64,000 bases of DNA from Carettochelys insculpta (Eukaryota; Chordata; Testudines; Carettochelyidae). The stretch lies in assembly GCF_033958435.1 (NCBI RefSeq), contig NC_134141.1, positions 100,233,001 through 100,297,000 on the forward strand, in the 5' to 3' direction. The notes below the pieces were generated by a model. That model did not search any database, was not told the origin of the DNA, and worked only from the letters and a program-made list of their open reading frames with translations. This document shows positions 57,346 to 64,000 of this stretch, one piece after another (position 1 is the stretch's first letter; every line of letters starts with the position of its first letter). The position numbers and the translations under genes were made by a program.

Positions 57346-57684
57346 TAACAAAGAGGAAGCCGTGCTAGTCTATACACTATCAAAACAAAAAGCAGTCAAG
57401 TAGCACTTTAAAGACTAGCAAAATGGTTTATTAGGTGAGCTTTCGTGGGACAGACCCACTTCTTCAGACCATAGCCAGACCAGAACAGACTCAATATTTA
57501 AGGCACAGAGAACCATCTGATTTGTCCTCCTTTCTTACTGTTTTTGGTTCTCTGTGCCTTAAATATTGAGTCTGTTCTGGTCTGGCTATGGTCTGAAGAA
57601 GTGGGTCTGTCCCACGAAAGCTCACCTAATAAACCATTTTGCTAGTCTTTAAAGTGCTACTTGACTGCTTTTTGTTTTGATAGT
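57346..57684. mobile_element. Palindromic Penelope-like insertion with 12-bp target duplication
   Basis: Left arm 57376-57514 and right arm 57546-57684 are 139 bp each and by eye identical inverted copies of a Penelope-like 3' end (right arm in sense: 'gaagaagtgggtctgtccca', 'aagctcacctaataaaccat'). A 31-bp loop separates them. The left arm extends 30 bp further out (57346-57375), the complement of the tail after 54590. The whole is flanked by TTCTTTACTTAG (57334-57345 and 57685-57696). Confidence 0.9.
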
Positions 57685-57696
57685 TTCTTTACTTAG

Positions 57697-58803
57697 GTTT
57701 GCTAATATTTTTAAGCCACTTCTTTTTACTGATTTGGTCTTAACTCCCTTTGTATTCATTAGCTATAGCTGCAATAAGCTTTCAGCAACAATCATTCTTA
57801 TTAAAAGAATTTCTCAATGGAAAATGTGTCTTCTGAAAAAAAGAGAAGTTAAAATTTCCCACAGGAAAGTTCAGTGTTGCTAAAAATTATGATTTTCCAT
57901 CAGGACAAATGAAACAAAGTGTATTGTTACAGGTTTGAGTCAAACCCAACCAAAATATATCAGACTGAACAACAGTTTGTCAAACCAAATCAAACTGTTT
58001 CATTCTGGGTCTGTTCAGCATTAAAACTTTGTTTGCTTGAGCTGCTGCAGTGCCTTAGGGCCTCAGCGTAGTTCAGTTGCTTTATGCCCATTTTTCTCTA
58101 CTGGGCTAGCTCTCTGCTTGGATGACATATCCTGTGATGCATTGCAGGCTGTCTGGTTGAATGGCTTCAGTATATCAGGGGAGACTTGATGTAGTCAAAC
58201 TCTGAAGCCTGGCCAATAGAAGAAAATGAAGGCATGTGTACCCAACTACAATTCCCACACTGCACCAGGGTAGCTCAGAGGGACACAAACTAATGATGAA
58301 ATAACTTGAGATCAAACATTTTGATGATTACAAATAACAGTCCATCCCATTAAAAGCTAAAATATCAAAGTTATTCATTACAACTTGGGATGAAACCAAA
58401 TTTCAAAATATCAGAATTTGCTTTAGGATAGACATTCTAATTTGACCAGTTGTGTACATAAACTTTTTCTTGTTCCTTTTACAATTTTTGCTGATAGTAC
58501 TTCCTGTGGTGTTTCGGTCTTTCTGAATTTGTTCCTACTCAATGTTACTGTCCCCTCCTTTATGCCAAGCAATTTTTATTTGTTTCTGTTGTGATATTGC
58601 AGTTGATGTGTTGTGGGGATTGGCAGTGTAGTCTACGTACACACGTGGAGATTTTCGATTGCCTTATACTTACTTCTCCAGTAAAACTCAACTACACACT
58701 CACTTTCCCCAGAAATATGTAGAACTTTCATCTGGGCATTGCAAAGGGATTTAAGAATTACACACATTCCTTTGCAAATCCTGTCCTTCCTCAGTTTTCA
58801 TTT
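57697..58803. other. AT-rich intergenic DNA, nothing recognised
   Basis: No gene or repeat identified. Confidence 0.45.
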
Positions 58804-59060
58804 AGGCCTTGTCTGCATTCAGTACTTTTTAAATAAAAAAATCTTTCCCATTGTTCTGACACAGCGCATCTCTGTTGTTGGCAGCAATGTTGGAAGCTGT
58901 AGTGCAGGCATGATGTGGACACTTTACACCACTGAAAATTTCTCATTGCAAGTCCAGTTGACCATCTCAAAGACCTCAGCACTCATCAGTGCCTTGTCGA
59001 CATTTGGGCTCTCAACATTGTTGCCAAGGATTGAGATGCACCGCTTTGAGTAATGGTAGG
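58804..59060. repeat. Possible MITE or repeat remnant
   Basis: The start AGGCCTTGTCTGCATTCAG resembles the GGCTTGTCTACA-type termini, but no matching right end was found. Weak call. Confidence 0.25.
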
Positions 59061-61685
59061 AATTCATGTAACATAGGTAGGATTTTTATATAATTTCCTT
59101 GCACAGAAAGTATCAGTTGTCCACGAGACACCACTTAATTCATACCCTCCCTATCCCAGCGTGCCTGTGGAGCTGTCTAGTCACATTTACCAGGCTGATA
59201 TTCTGCCTCTCTCCCTCAGTCTGACTGCTCACTATCTTTCCTCCAGGTTGGACCAGAAGATGTCTGGCATAAGTGAGCTGCATAGTATGGAAGAGCTGCA
59301 TACCAAACAACATTCTCCCTCCCATCATCGCTGCCTGCAATGGAAACTTGCTTCTTCTACTACATCCAGTGTCCTCAGCATCCAGGGAAAGTGGCAGCTG
59401 TAAGCTGAGGGAGCAGGGTTTGCTGAAGACCCCAGGCTATGTAACATTCAAGTCAATAGCTCTTAAGCTTTTGCTTAAAGTTAGACACTTACATGCTTTG
59501 CCAAATAGGGATGGTTGGATGTATCAAGGCTCTGGTTCCTGTAAACAGTTACACCTGAGAGGTCCAGTTTCTATCTCCCAAAGAGCTGCTGAATTCTCTT
59601 CACAGGATCCTGGTGTAAAATATGGAACCACTTTTCCCCCCTGGAATTATGTTGTCCTGCATGTGCTTCCAAAAATAATTCTGCAGAGAAAACAATGTAT
59701 AAGACCATCAGTGGATATCTGTTAATAAGCTCCTAAAATTTAAATTGATGGGGACTGTTAAAAAGTCTTTGGTCTTATTAACCCATAAACTAACATATAA
59801 CAATAAAGTCTGTTCCTAAATTTATATATGCATTTACACTTACAAAACATCTGTCCATTTTGCTAAGAGAAAGGTCTGACCTAAAGGAATTTTTGAGGGA
59901 CAGAGGGGGGCAGCTAAACATTGAGAGCATTTTTGGAAATTGTGTTCCTGTTGCCAAACCACCCATACATCAAAATATATATACAGTATTTAAATGAAAT
60001 CACACACATCTCTCTTTTCCCCTCTTCAGCTGTCTTTGCTATTCTCCACATCTCTATATATACATGTTTCTCTCACTTTGAATGGATGTGTTTTGCCCCC
60101 TACACAGCTTTTCAAAAATGCCATATTGCCAACCTCATGCATTTGGAATTCATAAGTCATCCCCTTTCCAAAAATAATGTGATCGGCTTAAAAATCATGA
60201 TGGACTAGAAGATACATTTTGGGTCATTTAACTTACCTTCTGAATTTTGAGTCTTCAAAGAACTAATTTTTGAATATTTCTCTTTAATTATGAGAGCTAG
60301 TACGATATTTTTCTTGAAAGCTGAAAGTCTCATGTGATCACATGATTCCAGGAGCTGGAGTTTTAAGAAAAACAACAAACCTAATGAGACTAATAATAGC
60401 ATTAACTCTTGTGATTTTTTTATTTTTCCTCTAAACTCTTCTTCCTATCAGATGTTGCCATTTTCCAATTTGGTTGGTCTCTCCTACACCCTTTTTCAGT
60501 TTCACTCCTACACATGCCTGGCTGGCAGAAATATGGGAAAGAGTGTACAAAAGAATGGGCAGAGTGGAACTGTTTATAGATTTCAGATGCCATTTATTGT
60601 CATTTAGGAAAATAAAAATGTACTGCTTCAAATTACGGGAGAGCTGTCAACTGTCAAAAACCAAAATGACCTGGGACTTCTGCACACACAAAAAGCTGCA
60701 AGTTAGGTTTAATTTAATGTATTTTTTAGTTTCCAAGGGAATGGAACATATACTGATTAAAAGCACATGTTACTAAATTGATGTCCTGGAAAAATCCCAA
60801 GTGGTTTACTGTCACGCAGTCTAATTTAATTTGCACTAATAGTAGAGACTGCCAAAAACATTGTTGGTAGTGTGAGGTTTGGTGACTGTGCTACTGCAGG
60901 CAGTAGAGTGGAATTTTAGCAAAAATTTAACATTACATTGATTGTTTATAACTGCAACCTATGAAATCTAACCATCTTAGGCTCTGAGCCTCACTAAAGT
61001 GGTACAGCGGATGCACAAATAGATATAGATAGTCTGGTATTGAACCCATTGCTCTTCGTTACACTTACAGTGTGAAATAGCATGGAACTGATAATACCAC
61101 GAAACCTCAAAGTGTCCACTATATGCCACCAGTGAACTTCTTTTTCAATCACATTCAAGCAACTTTGTCAGTAGGCCAATGAAAGGAGAGGTGTCAATAA
61201 GAATTTATAAACGAATGAAAGAACATAACTGCCTCGACGCTGTGTGTAATAGACTAAATTCTGTGGTGGTACAAGTAGTACTGTAAACTACATTTGGGGC
61301 AAACTGGTGAGAAAGTCTCTCTTGTGTGTATGAAAAAATTGCACAGATTTAATTAAATCCTTTGTAAGCTTTTTTTGTTAAATTGGTACAACCCCAAAAC
61401 GCTTAAAACTATTTAGTGTCATTTGATGGCTTATTGATGCTAACTAAACAGATTTAAGTGAGTTTAAAAAATCTACAACAGGGGTTTGCACCCATATAGA
61501 TAGACCAATGTAAGTCTAAATGGATCCAACTTTTCTAATACAAATAAGACCTAAGATACAGCTATTTGGACTTCTCTGTATAAAAGGCATTAATTCCACG
61601 CAGCCGCTAATGGCTCAGAAGTATACCTGGAAAAGGGGACATAGCTAGCTTAAAAATAAGGGAAACTGTTGGTAAGAGGGTTGTA
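59061..61685. other. AT-rich intergenic DNA, nothing recognised
   Basis: The 150-codon frame at 59273-59725 and the 100-codon frame at 60474-60776 have no recognisable domain, start context or splice pattern. Confidence 0.45.
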
Positions 61686-62045
61686 AAAGAATCATAGAAG
61701 TAAAGGACCTTAAGAAATCATCTAGTCTTGCACTCATGGCTGGACTAAGCATCTTCTAGGCATCCCAGATAGCTTTCAACACTGCTTTTGAAAATCTTTA
61801 ATGATGGTGATTCCACAGACTGCCTGGGGAATTTATTTCAGTGCACAACCACTTTGACAGTTAGGAAATTTTTCCCAATGTCAAACCTAAACCACTTTTT
61901 CTGCAATTTAAGCCTATTGCTTCTTGTCCTGTCCTCAGAAGTAAAGGCGAATAATTTTTCTCTTTCCTCCTTGTAACAACCTTTTAGGTATTTGAAAACT
62001 GTTTTGTTGCTTCTCAATTTTCTCTTCCCCAGACAAACAAACTTA
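61686..62045 (-). repeat. CR1/L3-type LINE 3' end
   Basis: Antisense: starts at 'gaatcatagaagtaaaggac' (complement of the CR1 tail repeat) and contains 'gattccacagactgcctggg' and 'ttgcttcttgtcctgtcctc', typical antisense phrases of old CR1/L3 3' ends. Diverged. Confidence 0.7.
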
Positions 62046-63474
62046 CATGAGTTTAAATGTATTAAAATTCATTACAGGTGTCCAAGATTTTAACATGTTG
62101 CAATATCAAAAAAGAGTGGTATTCACAGGGAAGATAGTGAGCTGATTTGACTGTAATTCAATAATATGGCCTACAGGGCCAGTCTAATGGCTCAATGCAC
62201 TAGCTAAGTGTTGTGTTTGATGTCAGCGGTCAATATTTCTATCTCAGGTCAACTATTTTGGTAAATTAGTCAATTTCCCACAGACTGTTGCTGGCATGAC
62301 ATCTGGGTAGTGGAAGAACAGTGACAAGAAGAAATAACATATGCTATGAACGTAAGTCGATCTGAATGACAAAAATTGAGGTAGGGTAATTTTTCAGTCA
62401 CAGAAGACCTTTTGACGGGGACTATGTTAGACAGTATCCTGATTCATCTTCATTTCTCTTTGGCCTTAAGTATTTCATTGTTGTTGAATAAGAGGTGTTA
62501 GTAGTCATTATGATATTTTCTACTATGGCAAAGTCTCAAGGTTGTCCAAATGGCTTGCCAAAGTGATTATTACTTTCACACCCCAAAGCTAACCATTCGA
62601 AAACAAGAGGAGGCAATGAAATATAGATTTGTCTGGATATGACATTAGTTGCTGCATATAAATCATGTGTTCTGATCTACTAGCGTTTAGGGCCTTTTCT
62701 GAGCCTAATTGTGGTTTAAAAAATTATCAGTATGGTAAACGAGAGAAACCTTAGAACAATCTTCACTAGCCTGAAAATGTCTGTGAGAAACAAAGTTGCC
62801 CACAAGAATAGGTCCCTTCAAGACAAAAGTTTAAATTAAAAACCGAAGACACAGAAAAAAATTGCATCTCTGTGTGACTCCGCTCCTAGTTTAGTAAATA
62901 TTTTTGAGAGATTGTTTGCTTGATGAAGAAATACTCCTACATGGTAAGAGGTAGGACCACCACATTCAGTATGCAGCTTCCTGTTATCATGTCAAACAAT
63001 GGGAAGATTTGGTTGTGCTAGGAAAATAGGATGCGCTTGCAATGGGATTGCCTCTCATAAAACCAAACAGAAAAGAGAAAGAATTACCTAGGCCTGAAGA
63101 CAGGAGGGAGCAAAGGAGGCAGGTGCTCCAGGACCAGTCTATTATAAGGAGCTCAGGGTTTTGGCCACCATCACTGCTGCTGCTATATGCCGTGAAGCTG
63201 CTGCAGTAGAATATTTAATAATCCTTGATACTAACATATTTAGGTTGAGATTACGTCATGATCTGCCCTAAATAAAAGGGTGGTGTGTGGCTGCATTGCT
63301 GCCTGAACAGATTGGGACAGCATTTGTCACTCAGTTGAAATTTCTTTAGAAGTAATAAAAAAAATCAACAGCACAGCATGTGAGTGAATATACATGACAA
63401 ATGGTGCTGATAAATGTGTCATAATGATGTTAATTTGTTTCTGTTTTTCTCATATCATAACAAATGAGAGACAG
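62046..63474. other. AT-rich intergenic DNA, nothing recognised
   Basis: No feature supported. Confidence 0.45.
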
Positions 63475-63640
63475 AAGACCTGTGATCTAATATTAAAAAT
63501 CATAGTAATTCACTGGATGGTAGGGCTTCTGAGTTTTATAGCCAACTTTGTCGGTGCTTTATTGTGTGGCCTTGGGTGTATCACTTATTCTATTTGCACC
63601 TGAGTTTGTCCATATATAAGACAGGTATGACTCCATCCAA
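63475..63640 (+). repeat. MIR-like SINE
   Basis: 'gggcttctgagttttatagc', 'gtgtggccttgggtgtatca' and 'cacctgagtttgtccatata' follow the MIR order in diverged form. Confidence 0.5.
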
Positions 63641-63649
63641 GTATTTTAT

Positions 63650-64000
63650 ACACAGGTGTGAAGAAAGTTGGTAGACAGGTCAATGAAGATCAGGCTGGCT
63701 TTCAAGGTGAGATATCTTGGACTGACCAAGTAGCAACTCTCAGCGTGATCATAGAACAGTTGCTTGAGCAGAACTGCCCCCTGTACATAACCTTCATAGA
63801 CATAGTCCAGCAACAACACCATTATACTGGGAGGGGTTGACCTGGAAGATGTGAAACAGTTCACCTACTTGGGGTGTATTATGGGCAGAGGCGGCATTAA
63901 CAAACAATACTGTGAAAATAAAACTGTGGATCTGCAACACAAACGCAAAGAGTGTGCTCTTGTCGGGATGCAAGACCTGGCATACTAAAAAATCTTCAAG
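63650..64000 (+). pseudogene. LINE reverse-transcriptase remnant, cut by window end
   Basis: The frame at 63658 reads VNEDQAGFQGEISWTDQVAT and LYITFIDIVQQQ, the blocks usually written EQAGFR..RSCTDQI and YI.F.D. The next readable piece (after 63840) is DLEDVKQFTYLGCIMGRGG, which normally lies about 150 residues further on, so an internal deletion near 63810-63835 removed the catalytic core. Non-CR1 LINE; clade not assigned. Confidence 0.7.

Noticed and set aside
59273..59725. A 150-codon open frame
   Set aside because: No recognisable domain, no neighbouring splice-compatible exon and no promoter features; length is not exceptional for 64 kb of random frames.
1..64000. Exons of FGF10 or HCN1, the neighbours expected by synteny
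   Set aside because: No matching segments were found in any frame; they probably lie outside the window.
1..64000. CRISPR arrays, tRNA or rRNA genes
   Set aside because: No regularly spaced direct repeats, cloverleaf with A and B boxes, or rRNA-like blocks were seen.

Overview
The window reads as ordinary vertebrate nuclear DNA: AT-rich, intron-containing and about half interspersed repeats, with no bacterial-style gene packing. The mix of CR1 LINEs, Penelope-like elements ending in a GIY-YIG endonuclease, Harbinger-type foldback elements, Tigger- and hAT-like elements, MIR-type SINEs and a Ty3/Gypsy fragment fits a non-avian sauropsid, most likely a turtle. That assignment is inference from repeat style; no species call is possible.

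Only one protein-coding gene is well supported: MRPS30 (mitoribosomal protein mL65, also called PDCD9). It lies on the minus strand in five exons from 26514 (start) to 16618 (stop), with GT-AG introns, matching phases and a 412-residue product. A CpG-rich promoter (about 25880-27230) sits over exon 1 and carries candidate YY1, ETS, CCAAT, ZNF143-like and NRF1-like sites. In mammals MRPS30 lies between FGF10 and HCN1; no exon of either was recognised here, so the rest looks like intergenic desert.

Layout: 1-11900 is AT-rich with scattered MIRs, TIR transposons and one hAT element with an 8-bp target duplication. 12100-15190 is a minus-strand CR1 interrupted by a Penelope-like terminus that itself holds a foldback MITE. 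16400-27230 is MRPS30 with transposons in its two larger introns. 27240-28460 holds a Penelope-type terminus and two MITEs. 29190-33960 is a nested stack: a minus-strand LINE interrupted by a MITE, a CR1 tail and a deleted Gypsy element with a 5-bp target duplication, with a second MITE at its end. 34170-36470 is a CR1 with a MITE inside and another MITE at its end. 37983-39699 is a degraded PIF/Harbinger transposon whose transposase has a clear intron and whose 3' end is one arm of the local foldback MITE. 40700-52400 is dominated by more MITEs, CR1 pieces and unclassified DNA. 53700-54640 is a Penelope-like element 3' part with an intact endonuclease ORF, and 57346-57684 is a fresh-looking palindromic Penelope insertion with a 12-bp target duplication. 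57700-63500 is sparse; the last 340 bases hold a decayed LINE reverse transcriptase.

The strongest story is transposon biology rather than a new gene system: a swarm of Harbinger-type foldback MITEs, a candidate parent transposase in the same window, and several insertions whose empty site can be read directly because the host repeat is recognisable.
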